From contig NC_069658.1 in assembly GCF_027244095.1 (NCBI RefSeq), positions 415,116,687 through 415,180,686 of the forward strand: a stretch of 64,000 bases of DNA, read 5' to 3'. This DNA comes from Hemicordylus capensis. Its lineage: Eukaryota; Chordata; Lepidosauria; Squamata; Cordylidae. Numbering within the stretch: position 1 is the stretch's first letter; every line of letters begins with the position of its first letter. Shown one piece after another: positions 24,393 through 35,100 of this stretch. Position numbers and translations under genes: made by a program. The notes under the pieces were generated by a model that was not told the origin of the DNA, searched no databases, and saw only the letters and a program-made list of their open reading frames with translations.

Positions 24393-25067
24393 TAGGAGTG
24401 TGCACAGACCAGTCCGGCGGCTGCAACGAGCGCGCATGCCCCGTGATGGGCGCATGCATGGCGCCAGCTTTTACTGCTTGTAAACTTGGAAGACAACGAC
24501 GGGGGCAGAGGCTGCAGGGAGGAACTCTGCCGCCCCAAAAACGTTTTAGAAAAATCCAGCACTGGAGGGGGAAGAGCGGCGGGAGGGGGTTAAGTACTAC
24601 CCCCCCACCAGAGGCGTAACTATAGGGGGGGCAGGGGGGGCACGTGCCCCGGGCGCCATCTCTTCTGGTCACGTGGGGGGCGCCACCATGACCAATTTTT
24701 AAAAAATTTTTTAAAAATTATTTGTTAATATAAATGTTTCCTGCTCAGTGCAGCAGCGCTGCAGCAGTCAAGGGAGCGCATCGGTGCCCCCTTCCCCACG
24801 AGCGGTCCCTTCCGTGCCGCCTGCGGCCCCCCCCCATTGCTTTGCTGGCGCCTGGCGGCCAGTCAGTGGCCTGGCTTGGCGGCGGCAGTGGCGGGCGCTT
24901 GTGAGGAAAAACCTAATGTAGTATGTTGGGGGGGCAGTGGGGGGGCGCCATTTCAGTGCTTGCCCTGGGCGCCGTTTTCCCTAGTTACGCCTCTGCCCCC
25001 CACCGCCCTTAAAGCCACACTCTCCCCAGTACCGGGCCACGCCTCCATGGTTCCGTGCACATCCCTA
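24393..25067. mobile_element. Fold-back-family hAT element, copy 2
   Basis: An exact 8-bp duplication, TCTACCAG, lies at 24385-24392 and 25068-25075. Ends TAGGAGTGTGCACAGACC and GGTTCCGTGCACATCCCTA belong to the same family as copy 1. Its middle is split by another hAT (24609-24995). It lies in DIRS fossil B. Confidence 0.82.
24609..24995. mobile_element. Second hAT nested in the first (CAGAGGCGTAACTA family)
   Basis: Termini CAGAGGCGTAACTA and TAGTTACGCCTCTG are perfect 14-bp inverted repeats. An 8-bp duplication CCCCCCAC lies at 24601-24608 and 24996-25003. It encodes no transposase. The interior is G/C-rich near both ends and AT-rich at 24690-24740. Confidence 0.82.
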
Positions 25068-25209
25068 TCTACCAGTCTGGAGACATAGAATATTAGTGTC
25101 CCTGGAAGATCAGTTGAACAAGAAATTAATTATGTCCTTTAGGGTGCAGGGTTGTTGATCTGCAGGTACAAGGGACTGTGTCTCTAGCCTGTGTGATTTG
25201 GAGGCCTAC

Positions 25210-25263
25210 TCCTCCTCCTCCTCCTCCTCCTCCTCCTCCTCCTCCTCCTCATCATCATCATCA
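25210..25263. repeat. (TCC)n microsatellite grading into (TCA)n
   Basis: About 13 TCC units are followed by four ATC units, then AAAATAATAC. It adjoins a LINE/SINE tail remnant (about 25275-25430: GAGCTGGACTAGATGGGCC and CCGTCCAGAGCCTTTGG) and may have grown from that element's triplet tail. Confidence 0.8.
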
Positions 25264-27423
25264 AAATAATACTGTGTGAAGAGGAGCTGGACTAGATGGG
25301 CCATGGGCCCAGCCCAGCATGGCTGCTCCCATGCTGCTACAGAAGCAATAGTCACATACCTTGTTGTGCACCGTCCAGAGCCTTTGGATGGGGCTGTATG
25401 GAAGTGCCATGAACAAATAATAAAATAATCAAGAATACTGTGGTCTCTCACTCAAATTCAACCAGGGCTGACCCTGCTCCGCAGATGGAAGCACCCCTTG
25501 CTCGCCCCCATGTAACCAGTTCCTCCAATCACAGGGGCCTGTAATGCAATAAATCTGTTAGCGTGTCCCATACAAGGCGTGGCATATAAATATTTTATAG
25601 CAGCAGCAGTGGTATGGACCTGGTTGAAAGCCTCTAAGGGAAGAAACTTCAGCAGAAAAGATGCCCATATAGCTGGCCCAAGGAGCATTTTTCCTTCCTC
25701 CATTTGCCCTTTACTCCCTGGAGTTTCCTATGGAAGGAAAGGGGTAGTTGCCAAATATGACCCCTAGGGGGCCATGCATGATTGCATCCTCATAAAACGG
25801 GTTCTTTGGCGATGCTGCAGGGAGAGAGGCCTTGCAGCACTGCCCTCCCAGGCTGGTTAGGCTGTGCCACCTGACTGGACGATTTTGGAATCACAATGAA
25901 GCGCCCCCTCTCTATAATTGTTCTCCTCAAGGTCAGATTCATGCTCAGAGGCAGGAATAGACCCAAGGTCCTCCTTTCTGGAAGGCAGGGGCCGGGGATT
26001 AGATGGCACAGGATCCTCAGAGTCCTGGTGAGAAGCATCAGAAGAATGCAGGGTTCTAGATTCAATCATCACCTTTTTGAATCCCTTATGTCTTTTAAAC
26101 TGTTTCTGTTTAGATTTCGTCTCTTCTGGGGGGGGTGGCTAGCAAACACAGAGGAGGGACTGTCTGAAGAGGAAGCCCTTGTACTCCTTTCCTTAGATTT
26201 TTGTACTTTCCTTATGAGGTCTGACCTGGTGAATAGTATCAATAATGGCATTCCTGAACCAGGCCTGCCACTTTGGAGGGACTGCCTTAGGTAGACTAGA
26301 GGAAGCTAAAGTAGAGCCTGATTTGGCAGCAACAACCTCAGCACCAACATTTTCTAAACCCCCCCCCCCCAAGTCCTCTTTTTGCCTCCGAGAAGACCCC
26401 TTTACCTTCCTTGGGGATGCCTGGGTCTTGCTCTGAGTGGAGTCTGTCTCACTGCTGCGCTGCCGGATTTCCACCCAAACCGAGCCATTCTTTTGGGGCT
26501 GCACCATCTTGTGAGAAGTAGGAGCCGCCATCTTGGCTGGGCCTGGGGCTGCCTGCCCTCCCAAGGCCCTGATTTCCCCCGAAGAAAGTGGTGAATTGGG
26601 TAAAGGGAGCTTTGTACTTGCTGGCGTCGTGAAGAACGTGCGCCCTCCCTGTGATGGCGAACGGCAGTGGGACTCCTGGCATGCTGGGTCCGAGTCTCAC
26701 GGTCCGAAGGTGGGAAACTGGACGGGGACCTGGTAGTGTACTGCACGGGCGGCTCCATGGCAGCCGTCGCAGATGCTGTTGAAGTGGATGGCGTGGGTGG
26801 CTTTTTAGCAGTTGTCACCAGCACCACTTCTGATGCTGTCCTGGGTGGCGGGGCTCCAAAAGACCTCGTGTGGCCCAGGGAATGTGCCGCTGTCCTGCTC
26901 CCTACTCTGCAGACTACTATGCTCTAAACCGCCTCCGTAGTCCAGGCAGCGAGAAGGGAGGCAGAGGAGGATGAGAGCAGAGGGAGACGACAGGAAGATT
27001 TATTATTATTATTTTTTAATATGGGGGTCCAAAGGAGGAAGAGGTTGGATGAGGAAAAATATGAGGAAAGAATAGGAAGTTAGGAAATTAAGGAGAGAAG
27101 AGAAAACGCTGCCAAGGAGCTACGAGGACAGAAAGAACTGGAGTGGCGTTATCCCCCTCGACTCAAGTAGGCATGACCTTTTTCCTCAAGCAATCAAATC
27201 TATCCTGCCACTGGAGCTCATGAGGGAGATAACCCGTGGAGATGTCCCTGGCCCCAGCAACTGAGAAGGACCTCGTTTCTCTGTTAGGAATTTACCAGTC
27301 AGGATCTGGTTCAAGGGTACAGATGACTGACCAAACAGGGCCATTTAAGCAACCTAATATTAGCCTGAAGGCTACACCTGCGTTCATATACCCTGTACAT
27401 ACAGCACCAATCCATATGGCCCC

Positions 27424-27590
27424 TTCAGAGTAGAGCACCTGTTTTGCTTGCAGAAAGTCCCAGGTTCAATCCCTGGCATCTCGAGGGCTGGGGAAAGGTC
27501 TTGGTTTGAAACAGTAGAGAGCAATTAACAGTGTACACAGTGCTGAGCAAGATGGATCGATTATCTGGTTCAGGGTAGAACACTTCCATA
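27424..27590 (+). mobile_element. tRNA-derived SINE
   Basis: AGAGTAGAGCACCTGTTTTG (A-box side) and CCAGGTTCAATCCCTGGCAT (B box and T-arm-like stem) form a tRNA-like head. A degenerate body follows that ends around CAAGATGGATCGATTATCTG. It lies just beyond the right end of DIRS fossil B. Confidence 0.65.
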
Positions 27591-27599
27591 TATTCACTT

Positions 27600-28387
27600 C
27601 AACACACCTCCCAGTCAACTATTAGCATGTTTTTCTCTGAGCAGCTCCAAAATGTAGGAAGCTTGCTTCTTGCACCTGTCCTAAAGCTACTAAAAAGGTA
27701 TATTTGCAATTGAGATCCAAAGTACTGCACAACTAGTACTTGATAGCAGAGAAGGGCATATAGCCAAAGGGTCTGACTGGTATTTTTTACATTTACCTCA
27801 TTTGAGCAGAAGCCCTCCATGCCATGTGACAAATTGCTTTTGAAATGGAGGCAACTTTCAATACAACATGAACACCTGCTATTTAGAGAAAGAAAAAAGT
27901 TGAAGATGACTGGAAATGTTCAAGACTTATATATAAAGTGGGGCTGCTGTACTTGTGTCCGGTATCCGCAGAAGGAGCCTTGGAAACTCTGCGCCTGCAT
28001 GGATGCACTCTAAAACCTCACCCCCTCATTCACTATGCTTACATCATTGTGCCTGGAGAGAACAGCTGTATTTTAGAGAGATTCTTCTTTGCAATTAAAA
28101 CACTGGGGTGTCCCCACATTCTACATCAGGGGAAGGAATCTCTCTATAAGCATTGTGGAGCAGGGGACAGGGTTTCAGGGGATGCTCTACACAAGTACAA
28201 CAACTGCATAGGATAGTGCGGGGGCCCATAGGACTTTGGCTCCTGGCTTTCCCTAGGCTGGCCAAGCTAGGTTTGCATGCAAGAGAAGTAAAAAAGCTCC
28301 CCTTGCCAGCAACACTCTCAGCATCTGCTTCTAAGGAGGCTCCCATTTCTAGAAATGCTCTGACGTCAAAGAACTGTGGCCAGCGCG

Positions 28388-28426
<39 letters not shown>

Positions 28427-28930
28427 GGAGGCCTCAAGTAGCTGCTCTATGGCGATAATGCAAGGCCTTAGATATGGAAGGAGGTCACAACCAGCAAGGC
28501 ACTGAATGAACAATACTTGTGGTGGTGGAGACTTTTCCTCACCCTGGCAATCAGCTGATGAGAGACGGCAGCTCCATCCTAAGAAATGCTCCAATACAAA
28601 AATCAAACCAAGCCTCAAGTATTTAAAAAGGTATTTCAGAGTTTGTTTTTAATTCCTTTTAAAAACCTTTTGAGAGAAGTGAAACTGGGAATCCATGCTT
28701 TTGCTTCTTCTGAACGCAAGTGATGTACATTTATTTCAAAGTTGTATCTGATACAAAACATGCCACATGCAAGGCTTTTTTTTAGTTTGCATTTATTAAT
28801 CTTTTTTTAATGGAATAATTGTTTTTGTTTTTGACTCTTTACTCTTGTTATCAAGGGCAACTTTTGCTACATAGGAATCACACACAAAGTAAAAAAACTG
28901 CAAAGCACAAAATATAATTCCTCACAAAGT
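27600..28930. other. Gene-free interval between SINE and KMT2D 3'UTR
   Basis: No coding or RNA gene seen. It holds a (GC)n(AC)n microsatellite at 28383-28423. From about 28620 it becomes AT-rich with several AATAAA on the minus strand, so part may belong to the end of the KMT2D 3'UTR. Confidence 0.4.
28383..28423. repeat. (GC)n(AC)n microsatellite
   Basis: About seven GC dinucleotides run into about thirteen AC units. This is an alternating purine-pyrimidine tract of the kind that can adopt Z-DNA. Confidence 0.9.
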
Positions 28931-29769
28931 CCACACTTTATTTTAAAAAAAGTGATTATTTTGGGTTCATAAAAGGGTTAAAACTTAATATATATAGTAT
29001 GTGCAACTGTAAACAGAAGTATGGGACAAGGCGTCAAATGCGATTATACAGGCAGAGAACTTTAAAAAAGTTTTAGCTTCAAGACCGGGTTATAGTTTAT
29101 ATAAAAATTAAAAACTGTATAGTCTTTCTTCATCAGCTAAAATCTACAGGATTATCTTAAACTCTAACCGTCATCCAAAAAAATCTTGACAATCTATTAT
29201 ATTCAGTCACTTTATCATTTTTTTTAAAATCTCTCTCAAGCTTTTAAACCTTTGTAGCAATTTTTTAAAATTTATTTTTTTTTACAACTTTTACAGCCTT
29301 CCAAATTAATGGAAAGACACACCAACAAATCCAAAAGAGACAAAAAAAAGGTATACTGGCTTTAACTCAAACCTTTATTTTAAAACAATGTCCAGTGGTT
29401 TTGTTACTGATAAAAACTCCCCCCCCCCTCCACAAATGCCATCTTATTTACAATTTTAATTATTTTTATTTATTCATGTTTATAACTTGTCATCATTTCT
29501 CTCTCCCCCACCTTACTGTTTTTAACCGTCATAGCTTGGAACGGTTTGCAGAAGCAGCTTTTAAACTCAAGAACACGGTTCTCATCTTGCTGATGGGTTT
29601 AAAAAAAAAAAGATACTCTTGAGTGCTAACCCTGATTTTATGCCCCATGTCACTCCACCATTTATGAAAGATAAAGCCTTATTGCCACTTTCTCTCCCTT
29701 TTGTTTGTTGAATCAAGTGAAAATTTAAGCCATGGCCTGCTAGATCTCTTAACACCATTGCTACAGGCA

Positions 29770-29771
<2 letters not shown>

Positions 29772-29809
<38 letters not shown>
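29772..29809. repeat. (TG)19 microsatellite
   Basis: Perfect dinucleotide run, presumably inside the KMT2D 3'UTR, where it would be (CA)n in the transcript. Confidence 0.92.
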
Positions 29810-29815
<6 letters not shown>

Positions 29816-30440
29816 ATAAGGAGGGGAGGGGGAAATGGTGCAATTGTGCGTTAAAAGATCTCAACTGTACAAAGTTAGTCAAGAGAGCTTTGTCAGTAAA
29901 GACCCCTCCACCCCGACCCCCCAAATACCAATGGTATACAGCAGTCCTTCAAAATCTCATTCAATAGAAGGAAGACTGTGTATGGTGTGTGTGCATGCGT
30001 GTATGCATTTGTGTGTCCTCTGTAATGCCCAAATTTGCCTTCTAATATGGAATCTCCCTATATGGGGGAAGTTGCTGCTGGGCAGATGGCTCTTAAGATA
30101 CTGGTTATTATAAATTGATTCAGTTTCTTAAAAAAAGAAAGAACAAAATATATATCTATACACACACACACACACACACTCACTCCTAGAGAAAGCATTT
30201 CATAGAGAAACAGGTTCTTTACACATTCCCCTTCCCACCAAGGTTGTGTTGATGAACAAGTCTCCCCCTTGTCTTCCCTTCCTCCCCAATGGGGAAAAAG
30301 TGGGGGCAGCATTCTGCAGAGATCCACCCAGCAGTCCATAAAAAACCCTGCAGCTAGGACATTCCTCCCCATGCTAATTCAAATATATACACAATATATA
30401 TAAATAGATAAATAATTGCAAACTCTGCAATGTGCCAACA

Positions 30441-30479
30441 TCTCTCTCTCTCTCTCTCTCTCTCTCACTCACACACACA
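30441..30479. repeat. (TC)n(AC)n compound microsatellite
   Basis: About 13 TC units are followed by a short CA-rich tail. In the presumed KMT2D transcript it would read (TG)n(GA)n. Confidence 0.9.
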
Positions 30480-32007
30480 ACTCCAGAGGAGCAAGGCTGA
30501 TCATGGGAAACCATGGAGTGGAATCGGGGACTTGAGGGAGAAGGGCTTACTCAAGAGCAGACAACTCCCCCTCTCAGAGCTGGCCACAAGCCACTGACTC
30601 CTTCATCAAAAGTCATGCTCTGCAGACAGGCAAAGCATGGTTTGGGGTCCACTGGAGAAAGCTCTGCTGGAGAGATGTGGTGGGACTGGCATTGGGTGAC
30701 CAGGAGATCTTTGTTCCTCAATGCCTTGGCACATTCAGACAACCACTTCATACCATGCAGTGTAATCTGCCCCTTTGTTGGTGGATAGGAGCCCACTGTG
30801 CTCATTCCAGCAGCTCAGTCTGGAAGGGTTTTAGGAGACCCAATCTTACAGTGCTTGGGCTTAGGGAGGGGGAGAAAGGAAACAAAAGGCAATTCCAGCA
30901 AAACACATGCCCCACCTCCACATCTAGAGAACTGTTTCCATACCTGCCAGGGCAGCTGTGGCTCTCCATATTCAGGGGAAAGGGTTCAAAAAGCAGGAGG
31001 GTGGCACAGCGAGGGGCTCACATTACAAAAAACAAAAAACAGCAAAGTCTAACACTTCAAATGAGGTAGGTTCAAGTGCGGATGCTCCTCGCGCATGGAA
31101 GATGAGCGGGGTGGGGGGCGGGGGCAGGGGCAGGAGGAAGGGAAGGTCCATTTTCAGCTTCTGCAAGTCAATGCCAGCAGTCCGCTGAAAGTCCATTTCC
31201 CCACCACCACCAAAAAGCACATGCACGCACATGTGCGCATGCATACCCATACACTCACCCCCCCCTTTCAAATCCAACACCTAAATGTATACAAAATCCA
31301 GAGGTGGAGGGCTCTGGAAGGTGGATTGTCAAGCTAATGAGTCTCTTTGAAGCCTCTTGTTACCTTGGTAATTAGCAAGCAATAGATATTAGATTTTAAA
31401 AAAACCTCCTTTCAAACGCACACAAAATTCCCCGAACACACACACACACAGCAAAAGTTAGAAATTCTTCCCCGGGGATCCAATAGCTATGCCATGGTTC
31501 CCTTCCCCCAGCTCTGCTAGATAGAATGCCCCAATCTCCTCCCAGTATATTTCTGAAGTCCATTATTTACAGGTGCACAGGGGTGGAAGGCTTCCCCATT
31601 TCGGCCTCAAAAGAAAAATACTAAAAAGAAAACCCTGAGTTGCCAGTTTATCGTTCCCCACCCCAGATGGGGTTGCTTGTGGCTGCTGCCTTCTGCTGGG
31701 GAAAAGCAGGTTGCCTTGTCTGGAAGCAGAGGCAGCTGGACCTGACAGCCAGACTGCTACACCGCCATAACCAGAACTGCCACTCAGTAGCAGATATGCT
31801 GCTGTCACCCACTCGACTTGGGTCCCAGCTGCCCCACGGCATGTTGGGGTGGTAGATTCCAACCGTGCTTTCCCTGGGTGATTCTCTGCCCTGCTGGAGG
31901 GTTGGGAGAGCTGGTAGAACAGGCCTCTCTACACAAAGCCTCCTATGCCATTTGTGCTGGGCAGTCAGGGTGTCCATCCCCCACCTCGCTTGAAGAGCCT
32001 CTTTGGG

Positions 32008-32100
32008 CTAGTTCATCCATTTCCTGCAGTTCCAGGCTCCACAATGGCACGGGATTTTGTGCTGATCATCTTCAAAGTCAAACTGGTAGTCGTAAGTCAG
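32008..32100 (-). CDS. KMT2D: KMT2D last coding exon (end of SET, post-SET)
   Basis: Encodes LTYDYQFDFEDDQHKIPCHC and then GAWNCRKWMN and TAG. The YDY tyrosines line the SET active site, and the CxCxxxxC cysteines form the post-SET zinc site together with the SET cysteine. Acceptor CTCTCTAG; phase 0. Confidence 0.96.
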   Translation of the reverse strand: MTYDYQFDFEDDQHKIPCHCGAWNCRKWMN

Positions 32101-35100
32101 CTAGAGAGGGAGAACACAAGGGGAGAAGACAGGTTATCCTAAAGAGAACTTTTAAACACCAACAAGGATATTTAATTCTTTTGTTCATCCTCAAGAGTGG
32201 TTTGCTTGTTCATCCTCGAGAGTGGCCACGTTCGCACCTACAATTAATTAGCTCAGCAACAACTTAACAGGGTTAAGTCCTAGATTGTTCTCAGTGAGAA
32301 GGTAGTAATCAACTGAGGGGGGCCTGGAAGTGTGGACAAAGGAGCATCTCTTCCCCCCACCCCCCGAATGGTTTGCTCATGTGAACGTTAAAGGATTAGG
32401 GTCTGCTCCAACTATTCTCAGGATGCCTCCACATACCAGACAGAATTGTGTCCAATGAAGCAGAAATCATGCATTAATATGAGCAGATGGAGAAAGGTAC
32501 TCTCACATAGACACCGTATGAGCAGAACACAGGTAAGGGACACACCTATGAACACCCCCTACAGGAAAACCCAAGTCTGTCTTTAGTCCTGTGAACGGAG
32601 TCTATTATCTCAGTTTTACGGACAGAAAACAAAAGGACACTATTGGCCATTATTTGAGTCTTATCAACACCCAGGCTTCTATAGGACTACACATTCAAAT
32701 CACCACATTCTATTAATGGGACTACACACATTTCACGCTGCTATGCCACTGAAACACAGGCTTAGCCCCATTTTTTGTTCAAGTGGCTCCACTGCCTCTG
32801 CATGCACACACTGTCCAGATGTTGATATAGCCTAGAAAAACGCAAGAATGCACCCATGCAAAATGAGGTTTTGAGAGAGTGAGACAGAGAAGAAAATATG
32901 CTGCTCTTCCAGCTTGTTAAGAAAGAAAACGTAATCTGGATCTGACTAGTTCCTATGGCTGTTACACAGCCCCACATTGAAGAGGAAGGCCATGCAGCAC
33001 ATCAGTATTGGTGGAGCAGCCATACAAGTTAGTGGCCACCAACTTCTCTACTTCCACCCCTTTTTTTGTGTGACTGCCCCCACATGTGGGATAAGGATTA
33101 ATGCCAATATGCAAGCTCAGTAATTGGCACGCATCAACCCTGGAGGAGCTTAGATATTTCCTCTTGACTTAAACAATCTCACAAAGACAGACATGAATGC
33201 AGTGTCAGAGATGGTTCCACAGGCCTTTTCTTCACATACACTTCACTGGCTGGAGTTTACACAGATACATCTTCCTTGCCCTTCCTGCTGTCCCACCTCC
33301 ACAACCCCCCAGTTCTCACCTCCTCTCCCTTGGGTATTCTTCGACTGGAGATGATGATGATCTTGTCCTCCTTGTCAAAAGTCACAACCTCAGCCACACA
33401 GTTGGGTGCACAGGAGTGATTAATGTACCTGCAGGGAGTGTGGACATCAGAGTCAGGAAGAGCGAAAGGACTCCTGATCCCTTGCTCATGGAGGCCACCC
33501 CAAGAACACAGGCACTTTGTCAGCCATCCTGTATTCATCTTTATGGGTAGCACTTTAAAATTTAACACATGATTACAAGGCACAAAGACAGCACACCAGG
33601 ATAGGCAGGTTGTACAAGCTCACCCTCAACTGTGGATGGGGCCAAGCCAGATGAATAATCCAAATCAGCCCGATATCTTGACAGAGGATGCAGCAGTGTC
33701 AAAATGCCACCTCACTTCATCACTTTCTAGGGAATTTTTATTCCAATGACCACATATACACATGATGTAATTGTCAATGCAGCCACAGCCCATCTGAGCA
33801 GCATTTCTTACCAATTCCTGCAAAAGGAGTCTGGAGGGAAGAGTGACACGAGCCCAAGAAAGCACTTCCCCACCTTCTAGAACCCACTCAGCTGGGCTGG
33901 ACTGCTCTCCTGTCTTTCACTAGTACTAACTGGGGTCCCAGAATTCCCCTTGGTGGCCCCACTTATGTTTCCAAGAGATGCCCTTCAACTTGAGATAAGA
34001 AGATCTTCCATTTTGTTGTTGTTTTGCAGAGATGGCTGTGACAGACTGATCCTGACAGTTCAATTTCTATTTCTTTAAACTCACAATTTAAAAAACAAAC
34101 AAGGTGCATGTGGTTTTTATTTTATTTTAAAGATTCAGTTCTGTGCTGGTTTCTTGCTTCCAAAAATGACCTATTTTAAATAAGCCCAAATTTAATACAA
34201 ACATGCAGGTTTACTCTTGCACTCCTTTAAAATGCAGTCCACAATTTATGAAATACATTCTGAGCAAAAGCCTGCTTTTCTATGTAGAAGAAAAAACCAC
34301 GAGGGAAAGCAGCTAAATTTCACAGTCAAGCCTTATGAAATGATACAAGAGGCAGATTAAGACTGTGGCAATTTGGTTGATAGTCGTAAATATTCACAGA
34401 CAACATTTGCATTCAATCTCATGGAGAAGCACTGTTCTGCCCAGTAACTAACAGTTGTTATTTCTGGAAAGTTCTAGGCACTTGGGCCACAATCCAGCAC
34501 AAAGAAAAGCGTGCTTAAACCCACTGATTTCAAAGGGCTTAAGCACATGTAACTGCTTTCTGGACTGTGTCCCTTGCTTTGGAATAAAAAAACAACAATA
34601 GTACAGCACTACAAAGCCCCGCTGCTTCTGAGCAAGCAGGAGTAGAAAGGGGGGAGGGCACTCTCTTTCCTCTCGAGGAGATAAGTAAAACTCACCTGAA
34701 CCACCTGCCTACTAGGGATGTGCACGGAACCGCTGCGGGGTGATTCGAAGGCAGTGGGAGTGCCGCTTTAAGGGCAGGGGAGGGTGCACTTACCCCTCCT
34801 GCCGCCTTCCCCCTGCCGGCGCTCGTTGCTGATAAAAGCCTTTGGGGCAGCAGCATACCTTCCTGCCGCTCCTCGGCCGGAAGTACCGGGTGTGCAGTTG
34901 TCAGACAGGTGCGCACACGCAACACGCACACCCAGTACTTCCAGCCACTTCTGGCCGAGGAGGGAGGAGAAGGGGCAGCAGGGAGGTACGCTGCCGCCCC
35001 AAAGGCTTTTACTGGCAACAAGCACCAGTGGGGGAAAAGCGGCAAGAGGGGTAAGTGCACCCCCCTGCCCTTAAAGCGGCACCCCCCCATCCTCAAACTT

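Larger units (their letters stand above)
21637..27272 (-). mobile_element. DIRS-like retroelement fossil B, rearranged
   Basis: Inverted termini bound this fossil. The left end, 21637-21800, carries GGTTCACTTACTGTGAAGGC and CCAGTTCTTTTGG. The right end, about 27120-27272, reads the complement (AAGAACTGG through GAGATGTCCCTGGC). An internal complementary region at about 22028-22110 repeats the end sequence in reverse, a DIRS hallmark. The tyrosine recombinase lies about 23090-22280 (RRVSELQALS, LDVKRVLKVYI). An ORF1-like stretch lies about 26830-25800 (PPKWQAWFRNAI, similar to PTWHSWFEDLL in copy C). No reverse transcriptase was recognised: 23150-25790 is occupied by unrelated sequence and two nested hATs. 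It has many breaks and is old. Confidence 0.7.
28937..32007 (-). other. KMT2D: KMT2D 3'UTR (extent inferred)
   Basis: This is sequence downstream of the KMT2D stop on the minus strand with no intervening gene. Candidate AATAAA signals lie around 28937-28942 and near 29380, with others at about 28730 and 28790. The left limit is a guess among these. The region contains (TG)19 at 29772-29809, an AC run near 30160-30185, (TC)n(AC)n at 30441-30479 and AC-rich pieces near 31200 and 31430. No transposon is evident, as expected for a transcribed UTR. Confidence 0.45.
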
